NCBI GenBank assembly: GCA_963971305.1 | Contig: OZ020307.1 | Location: 11,731,501 to 11,795,500 of the forward strand | DNA from: Arcuatula senhousia | Taxonomy: Eukaryota; Mollusca; Bivalvia; Mytilida; Mytilidae | Direction: 5' to 3' | Length of the DNA stretch: 64,000 nucleotides | Part shown: positions 22,528 to 34,644 of the stretch, in pieces | Layout of the letters: each line of letters opens with the position of its first letter | Position numbering within the stretch: the stretch's first letter is position 1 | Made by a program: the position numbers and the translations under genes | Notes under the pieces: model-generated | The model's database searches: none | Told to the model about the DNA's origin: nothing | Seen by the model: the letters and a program-made list of their open reading frames with translations, nothing else

Positions 22528-25500
22528 AGCTCACCTGACCCGAAGGGTCATGTGAGCTATTGTCATCACTTGGCGTCCGTCGTCCGTCGTCCGTAAACTT
22601 TTTAAAACGTTAACTCCTCTGACACCATAAGTCCAATTGCAACCAAACTTGGTATGGTTGTTCATTAGCATTCGGTGCTTAGAACTGATGTGGGGATTTT
22701 TGATTCGTCGTAAAACATGGCCGCCATGGCTAAAAATAGAACATAGGGGTAAAATGCAGTTTTTTGCAAATAACTCAAAAACGGCTACAGATATCAAAAT
22801 TCTGGCATAGGGTAAAAGTGATCAGCACCTCAAGATCTACCTACCCTGAAATTTTGAAGAAAATCCAACGACCAATGTAGGAGTTATTGCCCATTTTGTG
22901 GATTTTTTGCAAATTTTGCACCTGTTTAGCTCAATATCTTGAAAACTATACTAGATATGTGAGAAATTTAAATTGCATATTGTTAAGCACATCAAGATCT
23001 ACAAAATATGTAACAGGGTCAATGTTGTAGGACCTTTCCTTTTAGGAGTTATTGCCCTTAGAACGTCAAAATTTAGCATTTTAACAGCATTTCCTCATTA
23101 CATTGAAAACTCCTCTGACACTTTAAGTCCAAATGGAACCAAACTTGGTATAGTTGTTTATTAGCATTAGGTGTATAGAACTGATGTGGGGATATTTGAT
23201 TGGTCGTAAAACATGGCCGCTGTGGCTAAAAATAGAACATAGGGGTAAATGGCAGTTTTTTGCAAATAAATCTAAAACGGTGACAGATTTCAAAATTTTG
23301 ATTGGGAACAAAAGTGATCAGCACCTCAAGATCTACCAGCTCTGATATTTTGAAGAAAATCCAACAACCCATGTTGTAGTTATTGCCCTTTTTGTGGATT
23401 TTTTGCAAATTTTGCACCTGTTTAGCTCAATATCTTGAAAACTATACTAGATATTTGAGAAATTTAAATTGCATATTGTTAAGCACATCAAGATCTACAA
23501 AATATGTAACAGGGTCAATGTTGTAGGACCTTTCCTTTTAGGAGTTATTGCCCTTAGAACGTCAAAATTTAGCATTTTAACAGCATTTCCTCATTACATT
23601 GAAAACTCCTCTGACACTTTAAGTCCAAATGGAACCAAACTTGGTATAGTTGTTTATTAGCATTAGGTGTATAGAACTGATGTGGGGATATTTGATTGGT
23701 CGTAAAACATGGCCGCTGTGGCTAAAAATAGAACATAGGGGTAAATGGCAGTTTTTTGCAAATAAATCTAAAACGGTGACAGATTTCAAAATTTTGATTG
23801 GGAACAAAAGTGATCAGCACCTCAAGATCTACCAGCTCTGATATTTTGAAGAAAATCCAACAACCCATGTTGTAGTTATTGCCCTTTTTGTGGATTTTTT
23901 GCAAATTTTGCACCTGTTTAGCTCAATATCTTGAAAACTATACTAGATATTTGAGAAATTTAAATTGCATATTGTTAAGCACATCAAGATCTACAAAATA
24001 TGTAACAGGGTCAATGTTGTAGGACCTTTCCTTTTAGGAGTTATTGCCCTTAGAACGTCAAAATTTAGCATTTTAACAGCATTTCCTCATTACATTGAAA
24101 ACTCCTCTGACACTTTAAGTCCAAATGGAACCAAACTTGGTATAGTTGTTTATTAGCATTAGGTGTATAGAACTGATGTGGGGATATTTGATTGGTCGTA
24201 AAACATGGCCGCTGTGGCTAAAAATAGAACATAGGGGTAAATGGCAGTTTTTTGCAAATAAATCTAAAACGGTGACAGATTTCAAAATTTTGATAGGGAA
24301 CAAAAGTGATCAGCACCTCAAGATCTACCAGCTCTGAAATTTTGAAGAAAATCCAACAACCCATGTAGGAGTTATTGCCCTTTTTGTGGATTTTTTGCAA
24401 ATTTTGCACCTGTTTAGCTCAATATCTTGAAAACTATACTAGATATTTGAGAAATTTAAATTGCATATTGTTAAGCGCATCAAGATCTACAAAGTTTGTA
24501 CCAGGGTCAACGTTGTAGGACCTTTCCTTTGAGGAGTTATTGCCCTTGGAACGTCACAATTGAGCATTTTAACTGCATTTCCTTGTATTGAAAATGTTAA
24601 CTCCTCAGACACTTTAAGTCCAAATGGAACCAAACTTGGTATAGTTATTTATTAGCATTAGGTGTATAGAACTGATGTGGGGATTTTTGATTGGTCGTAA
24701 AACATGGCCGCTGTGGCTAAAAATAGAACATAGGGGTAAATGGCAGTTTTTTGCAAATAAATCTAAAACGGTGACAGATTTCAAAATTTTGATTGGGAAC
24801 AAAAGTGATCAGCACCTCAAGATCTACCAGCTCTGATATTTTGAAGAAAATCCAACAACCCATGTTGTAGTTATTGCCCTTTTTGTGGATTTTTTGCAAA
24901 TTTTGCACCTGTTTAGCTAAATATCTTAAAAACTATACTAGATATTTGAGAAATTTAAATTGCATATTGTTAAGCACATCAAGATCTACAAAATATGTAA
25001 CAGGGTCAATGTTGTAGGACCTTTCCTTTTAGGAGTTATTGCCCTTAGAACGTCAAAATTTAGCATTTTAACAGCATTTCCTCATTACATTGAAAACTCC
25101 TCTGACACTTTAAGTCCAAATGGAACCAAACTTGGTATAGTTGTTTATTAGCATTAGGTGTATAGAACTGATGTGGGGATATTTGATTGGTCGTAAAACA
25201 TGGCCGCTGTGGCTAAAAATAGAACATAGGGGTAAATGGCAGTTTTTTGCAAATAAATCTAAAACGGTGACAGATTTCAAAATTTTGATAGGGAACAAAA
25301 GTGATCAGCACCTCAAGATCTACCAGCTCTGAAATTTTGAAGAAAATCCAACAACCCATGTAGGAGTTATTGCCCTTTTTGTGGATTTTTTGCAAATTTT
25401 GCACCTGTTTAGCTCAATATCTTGAAAACTATACTAGATATTTGAGAAATTTAAATTGCATATTGTTAAGCGCATCAAGATCTACAAAGTTTGTACCAGG

Positions 25501-26445
25501 GTCAACGTTGTAGGACCTTTCCTTTGAGGAGTTATTGCCCTTGGAACGTCACAATTGAGCATTTTAACTGCATTTCCTTGTATTGAAAATGTTAACTCCT
25601 CAGACACTTTAAGTCCAAATGGAACCAAACTTGGTATAGTTATTTATTAGCATTAGGTGTATAGAACTGATGTGGGGATTTTTGATTGGTCGTAAAACAT
25701 GGCCGCTGTGGCTAAAAATAGAACATAGGGGTAAATGGCAGTTTTATGCAAATAACTCTAAAACGGTGACAGATTTCAAAATTTTGATTGGGAACAAAAG
25801 TGATCAGCACCTCAAGATCTACCAGCTCTGAAATTTTGAAGAAAATCCAACAACCCATGTAAAAGTTACTGCCCTTTTTGTGGATTTTTTGCAAATTTTG
25901 CACCTGTTTAGCTCAATATCTTGAAAACTATACAAGATATTTGAGAAATTTAAATTGCATATTGTTAAGCACATCAAGATCTACAAAACTTGTACCAGGG
26001 TCAACGTTGTAGGACCTTTCCTTTGAGGAGTTATTGCCCTTGGAACGTCACAATTGAGCATTTTAACTGCATTTCCTTATATTGAAAATGTTAACTCCTC
26101 TGACACTTTAAGTCCAAATGGAACCAAACTTGGTATTATTGTTTATTATTATTAGGTGTATAGAACTGTAGTGGGGATTTTTGATTGGTTGTAAAACATG
26201 GCCGCTGTGGCTAAAAATAGAACATTAGGTTAAACTGCATTTTTTTGCAAATAACTCAAAAAGGGTGACAGATTTTTAGATTTTGATTGAGAACAAAAGT
26301 GATCAGCTCCTTTAGATCCACCATATTGTCAGATGACCCCCTAATTAATCTTATGACCCTTTCAACGTTAAATAGATTTTGCCTTATAACCTTTACTTCA
26401 GGCACATATGTCAGGTGAGCGATTCAGGCTCCTGGGAGCCTCTTG
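22528..26445 (+). mobile_element. Family A element with ~496-bp tandem array
   Basis: Start AGCTCACCTGACCCGAAGGG with the GTCCGTCGTCCGTCGTCC microsatellite; end CAGGTGAGCG plus GGCTCCTGGGAGCC hairpin and CTCTTG at 26445. The body is a head-to-tail array of nearly identical units. Small open frames of ~63 codons recur with the same period on both strands; they are by-products of the repeat and are not annotated as genes. Confidence 0.8.
22970..25955 (+). repeat. ~496-bp tandem array, near-identical units
   Basis: Units begin at TTAAATTGCATATTGTTAAGC-type text near 22968, 23464, 23960, 24457, 24956, 25452 and 25950. Two subtypes alternate, differing in CACATC/CGCATC and ATATGTAAC/GTTTGTACC, giving an order A A A B A B B'. 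The A-B pair of about 995 bp (23960-24955 and 24956-25950) is itself duplicated, so amplification has worked on both monomer and dimer. Confidence 0.8.
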
Positions 26446-26508
26446 TTTATGTAGCAATTAATCAACCAAATTATTCAGACAGGGCTATATTGCAATCACC
26501 TTGTTATT

Positions 26509-27770
26509 ATACCCCCCACTTCAAAAGTGGGGGGTATATAGTGATAGGGGTGTCCGTCCTTCCGTCCTTCCGTCCGTCCTTCCGTTACACTTCAGGGTAC
26601 CCATCTCTTATCCGCAACTCCTCCTAAACCCCTTGATGGATTTTCATGAAACTTACACACAATCTTTGTGACATAATGTAGATGTGCACCTATTATTTTA
26701 AAATTTGATCAGAATGATTTTTGGGGTTTCCCATAGCAAAACATGGACTTAGCCAGTCGACTACATGGGGGTACCAATCTCTTATCCGCAACTCCTCCTA
26801 AACCCCTTGATGGATTTTCATGAAACTTACACACAATCTTTGTGACATAATGTAGATGTGCACCTACTATTTTAAAATTTGATCAGAACAATTTTTGGGG
26901 TTTCCCGTAGCAAAACATGGACTTAGCCAGTCGACTACATGGGGGTACCCATCTCTTATCCGCAAGTCCTCCTAAACCCCTTGATGGATTTTCATGAAAC
27001 TTACACACAATCTTTGTGACATAATGTAGATGTGCACCTACTATTTTAAAATTTGATCAGAATGATTTTTGGGGTTTCCCATAGCAAAACATGGACTTAG
27101 CCATTCGACTACATGGGGGTACCCATCTCTTATCTGCAACTCCTCCTAAACCCATTGTTGGATTTTCATGAAACGTACACACAATCTTTATGACATAATG
27201 TAGATGTGCACCTACTATTTTAAAATCTGATCAGAACGATTTTCGGGGTTTCCCATAGCAAAACATGGACTTAGCCATTCGGCTCCATGGGGGTGCCCAT
27301 CTCTTATCCACAACTCCTCCTAAACCCCTTGATGGATTTTCATGAAACGTACACACAATTGATGTGAAAAAATGTAGATGTGCACCTACTATTTTAAAAT
27401 TTGATCCGAATGATTTTATGGGTTTCCCATAGCAAAACATGGACTTAGCCATTCGACTACATGGGGGTACCCTTCTCTTATCCACAACTCCTCCTAAACC
27501 CCTTGTAGATTGTCATGAAACTTTTACACAATCTTTGTAACATAATATAGATGTGCACCTACTATTTGAGGGTTTGATCAGAATGATTTTGGGGTTTCTC
27601 TTATCTGCAACTCCTCCGTCCTAAACCCTGTGATGGATTTTCATGAAACTTACACACAATCTTGGTGACATAATGTAGATGTGGATCTCCTATTTTAAAA
27701 TTTTATCCGATTAATTTTTTTGGGGGGTGGGGGGTATTTATTTGTGAGCTGCGGCTCACAGTTTTTCTAG
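26509..27770 (+). mobile_element. Family B HINE-like element (ATACCCCCCAC start)
   Basis: The 5' hairpin is ATACCCCCCACTTC / AAGTGGGGGGTAT. A TCCGTCCTTCCGTCC microsatellite follows, then six to seven tandem ~180-bp units (each with CTTATCCGCAACTCCTCCTA and GATGGATTTTCATGAAAC). The 3' region has GGGGGGTATTT (inverted start), then hairpin TGTGAGCTGCGGCTCACA (27743-27760) and GTTTTTCTAG ending at 27770. The CTAG end recalls the CTRR terminus of Helitrons. Confidence 0.75.
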
Positions 27771-27810
27771 TTTGGTATTTACAATCCCCTTAAAATTACG
27801 CATCCTAGTT

Positions 27811-28317
27811 ATACCTTGCCACGGGTGAAGAGAGGGTATATTAAATTTTCTCTTGTCCTTCCTGTTTGCAACACAACTTTGGTAACAGTTTTCTCAGTAA
27901 CATCCTTTCGCAAAGACTTGAAATTTAAAGTACCAGTTCTATGTTAGCTATCGTAAAGTAAAACACGTTGTTAATAGGTGTACATGCAACTTTCAGATGC
28001 AGCAACTTGATATTCAGTATGTCATGTGATACAGACATGGTGAGCATCTATTTTTGGGGTAACAAGCCCTATTTCAGATCCCAACACATCAATCAAAATG
28101 TTTAATCAAAAGTTTAACCTGACTCATTCAAGAGGAAAATGTAGGTTAAGGTAACATAGTTTTGGTGGGGATGCTGGTGGATATCCATGTACCTACTGAC
28201 CTAATATCATCTCTCTATCACTTGCAGTTGCTGAAATATGGACCTTAACCAAACATTAGGTTAAAATTCATGTTGAAAATGTAGGTCATGGTGACCTAAT
28301 TTACGTACAAATGCTTG
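27811..28317 (+). mobile_element. Family F repeat element, left portion
   Basis: ATACCTTGCCACGGGTGAAG to GAGGGTATA forms a terminal foldback like the other families. The unit at about 28190-28300 (ACTTGCAGTTGCTGAAATAT, GGACCTTAACC) is continued by related units at 36006-36240. The 28318-35995 block therefore appears to be inserted into this element. Confidence 0.45.
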
Positions 28318-29912
28318 TTGATTCACCTGGCCAAAGGCCATGTGAGCTTATGCCATCACTATGCACTCGTCATCATCGTCCGTTAACAATTTCAAAATCT
28401 TCTTCTCTGAAACCACTGAACCAATTCAACTGAAACCGCAGAAATGATATATGACGTGTTGGCAACAAACAATCCTCATTTTAAAATGATTCGATAAAAG
28501 ACATGGCCACTGTTACTAAAAATAGAACATAGAGTAAAATCACTTAAAATGGCTTTTAACTCAGCAACTTTAACAAATAGAAAAATCCAAAGGATCTTAG
28601 GCTCTTCAGAATCAAAAGCTCTACTAAAGTCTTCATTAGGTCTAAGTTGTCAGATGACCCGTTATAGGGGTTAAATCCCTTTAAATGCAAAAAATAGTGT
28701 TTTTGGCCTATAGATTGAAAACTATTGCAGATAGAGAAAAGCTGTTGCTTGCTAATATGTTCAGCTAATTTAGCTCTACAAAAGTCTCCATAGGATTGAA
28801 ATTGTCAGATGACCCCTTAAAGGGGTTACAGCCCCTTAAAGGCCAAAAATAGTGTTTTTGGCCGGTAGAATGAAAACTATTGCAGATAGAGAAAATCTGT
28901 TGCTTGCCTAATTGTTCGACTCATTTAGCTCTACAAATGTGTCCATAGAGTCGAAGTTATCAGATGACCCCTTATAGGGGTTACAGCCCCCTTAAGGTGA
29001 CTTTTAGTGTTTTTGGTCTGTAGAATGAAAACTATTGCAGACAGAGAAAAGCTGTTGCTTGTATAAATGTTCAACTCATTTAGCTTTACAAAAGTCTTCA
29101 TTGGATCAAAGTTGTCAGGTGACCCCTTACAGGTTTTACAGCCCCTTAAAGACCAAAAATAGTTTTTTTGGCCTATAGAATGAAAACTATAGCAGATAGA
29201 GAAAAGCTGTTGCTTGCTTTAATGTTCAGCTCAATTGGCTCTACAAAAGTGTCCTTAGAGTCCAAGTTATCAGATGACCCCTTATAGGGGTTACAGCCCC
29301 TTAAAGGTGAATTTTAGTGTTTTTGGTCTGTAGAATGAAAACTATTGCAGACAGAGAAAAGCTGTTGCTTGCATAAATGTTCAACTCATTTAGCTCTACA
29401 AAAGTCTTCATTGGGTCAAAGTTGTCAGGTGACCCCTTACAAGGGTTACAGCCCCTTAAAGGCCAAAAGTAGTTTTTTTGGCCTATAGAATGAAAACTAT
29501 TGCGGATAGAGAAAAGCTGTTGCTTGCTTCAATGTTCAGCTCATTTAGCTCAACAAAAGCATTTATAGGGTTGAAGTTTTCAGATGACCCCTTATAGGGA
29601 TTGCAGCCCCTAAATTAACATGTTTTCATGTTTTTGGCTTATATAATGATAACTATAGCAGAAAAAGAAAATTGGTTGCTTGCTTTAATGTTCAGTTCAT
29701 TAAGCTCTCAATAAAGGTCTCTATGGAGTCAGAGTTGTCAGACGGCCCTTAAAATAACATGTTTCACATTTTTGGCCTACAGAATGAAAACTATTGCTGA
29801 AAGAGAAAAAGCTGTTGCTTGCTTAAATGTTTGGTTTATTTAGCTTTACAAAGTTCTTCATAGGATTGACATCAAGACCAGGTGAGCGATTCAGGCTCCT
29901 GGGAGCCTCTTG

Positions 29913-30449
29913 TTTATTTTTGGTCCGATTTACAAAATCTTTATTTCATTGGAATCCTTGTGAAAATCCCTGCCTGCATTTGTCAATCAGATTTGCAATA
30001 TCTCTTACTGTTTTTGAGATATAAGGGGTCGAAGGGGCAAAAAAACCCATTTTAACAGTTGGTCAAGGCAAATGGTTTAACACAAGAAATTTAGCTGTAG
30101 TGGGCCAGCCAATTGTTATGAAGTTTAAATATGATGATTATATACACTGAAGGAAGTTTTTTATTGCATTTGGGGTTTGTGGTCCTAACCTTTTTTAAAA
30201 AAAGGGCCAAAAGGGGCTTAATCGTGTCAAAAATGTCAATGAATATAGAAATTTTTTTTTTTCTATTAAATGTTATTGTAAATATATATGTGTCAAATAT
30301 GCATTTTAAAGTCCACCATAGGATGCATGTGTAAAAAAGTCCACCATGGGCTGCATGTGACCAAAGCAATAGACTATCCATATTGGGCCTCCAATGTACA
30401 GGGTTCAACTTGTTGGGGTCGTATCATGCTGCGCTCGGCGTAGCTTTTT
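29913..30449 (+). mobile_element. Family C element, 3' half only
   Basis: It begins mid-element (ATTTTTGGTCCGATTTACAA, equivalent to about 20393) and runs to GGTCGTATC, the GCTGCGCTCGGCGTAGC hairpin and TTTTTA. The 5' half is missing. The right junction TTGGCCTATTGAATG returns to family A unit sequence. Confidence 0.7.
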
Positions 30450-31072
30450 ATTGGCCTATTGAATGAAAACTATTGCAGATAGAGAAAAGCTGTTGCTTGC
30501 TTAAACATTCAGCTCAATTAGCTCTACAATAGTCACCACAGGGTTGAAGTTGTCAGATGACCCCTTATAGGGGTTACAGCCCTTTAAAGGCAAAAAATAG
30601 TGTTATTGGCCTATAAAATAAAAATTATTGCAGATAGAGACAAGTTGTTGCTTGCTTTAAAGTTCAGATCATTTAGCTCTACAAAAGTCTCTTAAAGGTC
30701 AAAGTTGTCAGATGATCCCTTATAGGGGTTACAGCCCCTTAAAGGCAAAAAAATAGTGTATTTGGCCTATAGAATGAAAACTATTGCAGATAGAGAAAAG
30801 CTGTTGCTTGCTTAAATGTTCAGCTCATTAAGCTCTACAAAAGTCTCCATTAGGTTGAAGTTGTCAGATGATCCCTTATAGGGGTTTCAGCCCCTTAAAG
30901 GCGAAAAATAGTGTTTTTATCCTAAAGAATGAAAACTATTGCAGATAGAGAAAAGCTTTTGCTTGCTTAAATGTTCAGCTATTTAAGCTCTACAAACGTC
31001 GTCTGAGGTTGAAGTTGTCAGATGACCCCTTATAGGGGTTACAGCCCCTTAAAGGCAAAAAATAGTGTTTTT

Positions 31073-32379
31073 ATACAACCGCAAAAATTTGCGAACGTAT
31101 TATGGTATGATGCTGTCGTTGTCGTCGTTGTCTGTTAACTTTTAAGTGTTTCCACAATAACTTAAGTTCCAGTTATCCGATTGCTATAAAATTTAACAAT
31201 TATGTTCCTTACCATAAAAGAATGAATGGGATTGGTTTTGGGGGTCCCCCTTTTTTCGTTAAGAAATTAAGGGCCAAAAAAGGGCAGAAAATACTACTTT
31301 TTTGTTTGTTTCCACAATAACTTTAGTTCTAGTTATCTGATTGCTATGGAATTTGACAGTTATATTCCTTACCATAAAAGTATGAATGGTATTGATTTTG
31401 GGGGTCTCCCTTTTTTTTGTTTCGAAATTGGGGGCCCAAAAGGGGCAAAAAATTCATATATTTTATTTGTTTCCACCATAACTTTGGTCCTAGTTGGCCT
31501 ATTGCTGTGAAATTTGTCAAGAATGTTTCTTACAATAAAAGAATGAACCTGATGAATTTTCATGCCCCTTTTTTTCCCTGTTATGTAGTTAAGGGCCAAA
31601 AGGGGCCAAAATCGAAACTTTTTTATTTGCTGTCCGATTTTGAAATTTTTTTTTGCATGTTTGTTTTGTCAAATAGAGGACACAAAATTAAGAATGAAAT
31701 TTCGGGACCCCCCCTTTTCCCCCTATTACATAATTAGGGACCAAAAGGGGCCAAAATCGAAACTTTTTATTTGTGGTACAATTTTGAAATTTTTTTTTGC
31801 ATGTTTGTTCTTGTCAAATAGCAGATGCAAAATTGAGAATTAATTTTTGCAACCCCCTTTTTCTCCCTGTTATGTAATTAGGGGCCAAAAGGGACCAAAA
31901 TCGAAACTTTTTTACTTGTGATCGAGTTTGAAAATTTTTATTGCATGTTTGTTCTTGCCAAATAGCGGATACAAAATTGAGAATTAATTTTTGAGACCCC
32001 CTTTCTCCCCCTATTACGTAATTAGGGCCAATAGGGCCAAAATCGAAACTTTTTTATTGCGTAAAAAACATCAATGATAATAGATTAACCAAGAATAGGG
32101 TCTATTTCTTAATATAAAATTGAGCGGGGATATTGAAATGTTATAAATATGATATTGCAAGTATAATTTGTTTCCATTTGCTTTTAAAATAGTTAAAATC
32201 GAATGAATTCTTTGTAAAATGTGGGTGGAAAGTCCACCAAAGAAGGCATGTGTCAAAAACCTTTGTCAGTCCACCATGGGATGCATGTGTCCAGAGCAAT
32301 TGACTATCCATATTGGGCCTAAAAACTACAGGGTTCAACGTGTTGCGGTCGTATCATGCTGCGCTCGGAAAAGCTTTTT
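31073..32379 (+). mobile_element. Family C element, complete but diverged
   Basis: Start ATACAACCGCAAAAATTTGC folding on GCGAACGTAT, with GTCGTTGTCGTCGTTGTC next. Several tandem units carry GGGCCAAAAGGGGCCAAAAT. The end is GGTCGTATC plus a decayed hairpin (GCTGCGCTCGGAAAAGC) and TTTTTA. Inserted in the T run of a family A unit (AGTGTTTTT on the left, TTGGCCTTATAG on the right). Confidence 0.7.
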
Positions 32380-32399
32380 ATTGGCCTTATAGAATGATA

Positions 32400-33073
32400 A
32401 ACTGTTAACACAGAGACATGTCTCGCCTGTCGCAACTGGACACAGTATAAAATGAAGTAAAAATCCTCCTTAAACTGATCTTAACTAATGCTTAAGCAGC
32501 TGCATACCAAATATAAATGGTGAACCATAACTGCTTTATAAAAAACACTTGTGACATAAGTAAAAAGTTAAAAAGTGTAAAATCTAAAAGTCAGTAGACC
32601 GTGACTGCAGGATCATAATACTTTTGAAATTGATCTGTACTGATGCCAATGCAACTGCATACCAAATATCAATGATGTACCATAACTGCTTCATGTTAAA
32701 CAGACTTAAGAAAAAAGGTTAACCTCGGCCAAATCATTGTAAAATTTCAAAGTCAGTAGACCGTGACTGCAGGAGCATACAGGTGAAATCCTTTTAAAAC
32801 TGATCTGCACTGATGCTGATGCAACTGCATACCAAATATCAATGGTGTAACATAACTGCTTCATGTTAAACAGACTTAAGAAAAAAGGTTAACCTCGGCC
32901 AAATCAGTGTAAAATTTCAAAGTCGGTAGACCGTGACTGCAGGAGCATACAGGTGAAATCCTTTCAAAACTGATCTGTACTGATGCTGATGCAAATGCAT
33001 ACCAAATATCAATGGTGTAACATAACTAGTTCACACAAAACAGACTTAAGCAAAAACTTTAACCAATTGTGGA

Positions 33074-33106
<33 letters not shown>

Positions 33107-33170
33107 CGCCGCCGGAATCACCATACCTAAGTCTCGCCTTTTGCGACATTCGTCGCAGCTAGGCGAGACA
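32400..33170 (-). mobile_element. Family E HINE-like element, reversed
   Basis: Read on the minus strand: start TGTCTCGCCTAGCTGCGACG folding on GGCGAGAC, a (GGC)n microsatellite, tandem ~165-bp units, subterminal GGCGAGACA, then the perfect palindrome GAGACATGTCTC (32413-32424) and TGTGTTAACAGTTTA. Flanks are family A unit sequence: GAATGA on the left, AAAACTATTGCAG on the right. The uninterrupted form GAATGAAAACTATTGCAG occurs many times nearby. On the minus strand the target is again a T run. Confidence 0.75.
33074..33114. repeat. (GCC)n microsatellite
   Basis: About 13 GCC/GTC triplets next to the (minus-strand) 5' hairpin of the reversed family E element, in the standard position for these families. 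Confidence 0.85.
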
Positions 33171-33483
33171 AAAACTATTGCAGATAGAGAAAAGCTGTTG
33201 CTTGCTTAAATGTTAAGCTCATTTAGCTCTTCAAAAGTGTTCATAAGGTCAAAGTTGTCAGATGACCCCTTATAGGAGTTACAGCCCCTTAAAAGGTCAA
33301 AAATAGTGTATTTGGCCTATAGAATGAAAACTATTGCAGATAGAGAAAAGCTGTTGTTTGCTTAAATGTTCAGCTCATTTAGCTCTACAAAAGTCTCTTA
33401 AAGGTCAAAGTTGTCAGATAACCCCTTACAGGGGTTACAGCCCCTTAAAAGTTGAATAATAGTGTTTTTTGTTCATTTAGAAT

Positions 33484-34516
33484 GGGACCATTGCTATTTC
33501 TCGTATTCATCAATGACTTGCCCGAAACAGTCAACTCCACAGTAAAATTATTTGCTGACGATTGGTTGATCTACAGACCCATTCGAACACCAAGGGATTC
33601 AGCCATTCTGCAGCAAGACCTTGACAACCTACAAAAGTGGGAAGAAGACTGGCAGATGGCATTCCATCCACAGAAATGCACCACCATACACATCACCAAG
33701 AAAAAGGTCCCACTTAAGACAAGCTACCAGCTACATCACCACACACTGGAAAGCGTACCAGGAGGGAAATACTTAGGGGTGTACATCAGCCAAGATCTTT
33801 CATGGAAAGAACACATAAACCAGACAGCTGCCAAGGCCACAAGATCCATTGGATTTCTCCGCAGAAACCTTAGACACTGCCCGCAAGAAGTCCGTAGCCA
33901 GGCATACACTACCCTAGTTAGACCGGTACTTGACTACAGTAGCTCTGTGTTGGACCCTCACCAACTACAGAACATTCAGCGGTTAGAAGCCGTCCAACGC
34001 CAGGCAGCCCGATTTGCAACTGGCAACTACTATTCCCGGGAACCCGGATGCGTCAGCAACATGCTCGAGCAGCTTAATTGGGAACCACTGCAACACAGAC
34101 GAGCCAGGAACAGAACCATCATGTTCTATAAGATCATCAACCACATAGTTGAGGTACCAATACATCACTTACTACACGTCCAAACCACCAGGACACGAGG
34201 CTCAGCTGCTAACAACATCAGGCAAATATATACTCGACTGGACCTCTACAAGTACTCTTTCGTGCCAGCCACTATCATCTCTTGGAACTCCATCCCTCAA
34301 GAGATCCGAGCAGCACCTACAGTGGAACAATTTCGACACAACTTGGCTGAGACCAGTGTGTCGACCCTAATCCACTGCTAACTTCATCAGCTCTGTTTTT
34401 AATTGTACATATACCAATCCAAGTTTTATTGTATATAGCAGGAGATTTTAAGCTGTACGACAGGAGTATTAACACTCAAACTGAGTCAACTCCTCACCGG
34501 AAGATGATGATGATGA
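33484..34516 (+). pseudogene. 5'-truncated non-LTR retrotransposon (RT C-terminal part)
   Basis: The open frame to the stop at 34381 begins in the RT motif GPLLFLVFINDLP, just after where the usual upstream Gly-Thr-Val-Leu text would be. It continues through catalytic FADD (FADDWLIY), the thumb (GGKYLGVYISQDLSWKEHI), PVLDYSSSVLDPH and the C-terminal ISWNSIP motif, placing it in the CR1/Jockey/I broad group. The 3'UTR ends in (GAT)n at about 34503-34516. The start methionine is a coincidence of the truncation point. The insert splits a family A unit between GAATG and AACTATTGCAG. No ORF1 or endonuclease is present. Confidence 0.8.
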
Positions 34517-34644
34517 ACTATTGCAGATTAAGAAAAGCTTTTGCTTGCTTAAACATTCAGCTCATTTAGCTATACAAAAGTCTTCATAGGGTGTATCAAG
34601 ACCCTGTGAGCGATTCAGGCTCCCAGGAGCCTCTTGTTATTATT

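Larger units (their letters stand above)
28318..34636 (+). mobile_element. Composite family A element with nested insertions
   Basis: One degenerate 5' start (TTCACCTGGCCAAAGGCC with ATGTGAGCT, ~28322) but two 3' ends are present: GGCTCCTGGGAGCC at 29892-29906 and GGCTCCCAGGAGCC at about 34617-34630. Between them lie family A ~180-bp units interrupted by family C pieces (29913-30449; 31073-32379), a reversed family E element (32400-33170) and a retrotransposon fragment (about 33484-34516). One start for two ends implies deletion between homologous units. Confidence 0.65.

Noticed and set aside
22973..25903. Recurring ~63-codon open frames on both strands
   Set aside because: They repeat with the 496-bp period of the array, occur on both strands and lack family resemblance, so they are by-products of tandem repetition.
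33452..33487. Methionine start of the RT-like ORF at 33452 or 33482 as a genuine start
   Set aside because: The reading begins inside a conserved RT motif and the bases before it are family A repeat sequence, so the ORF is a 5' truncation.
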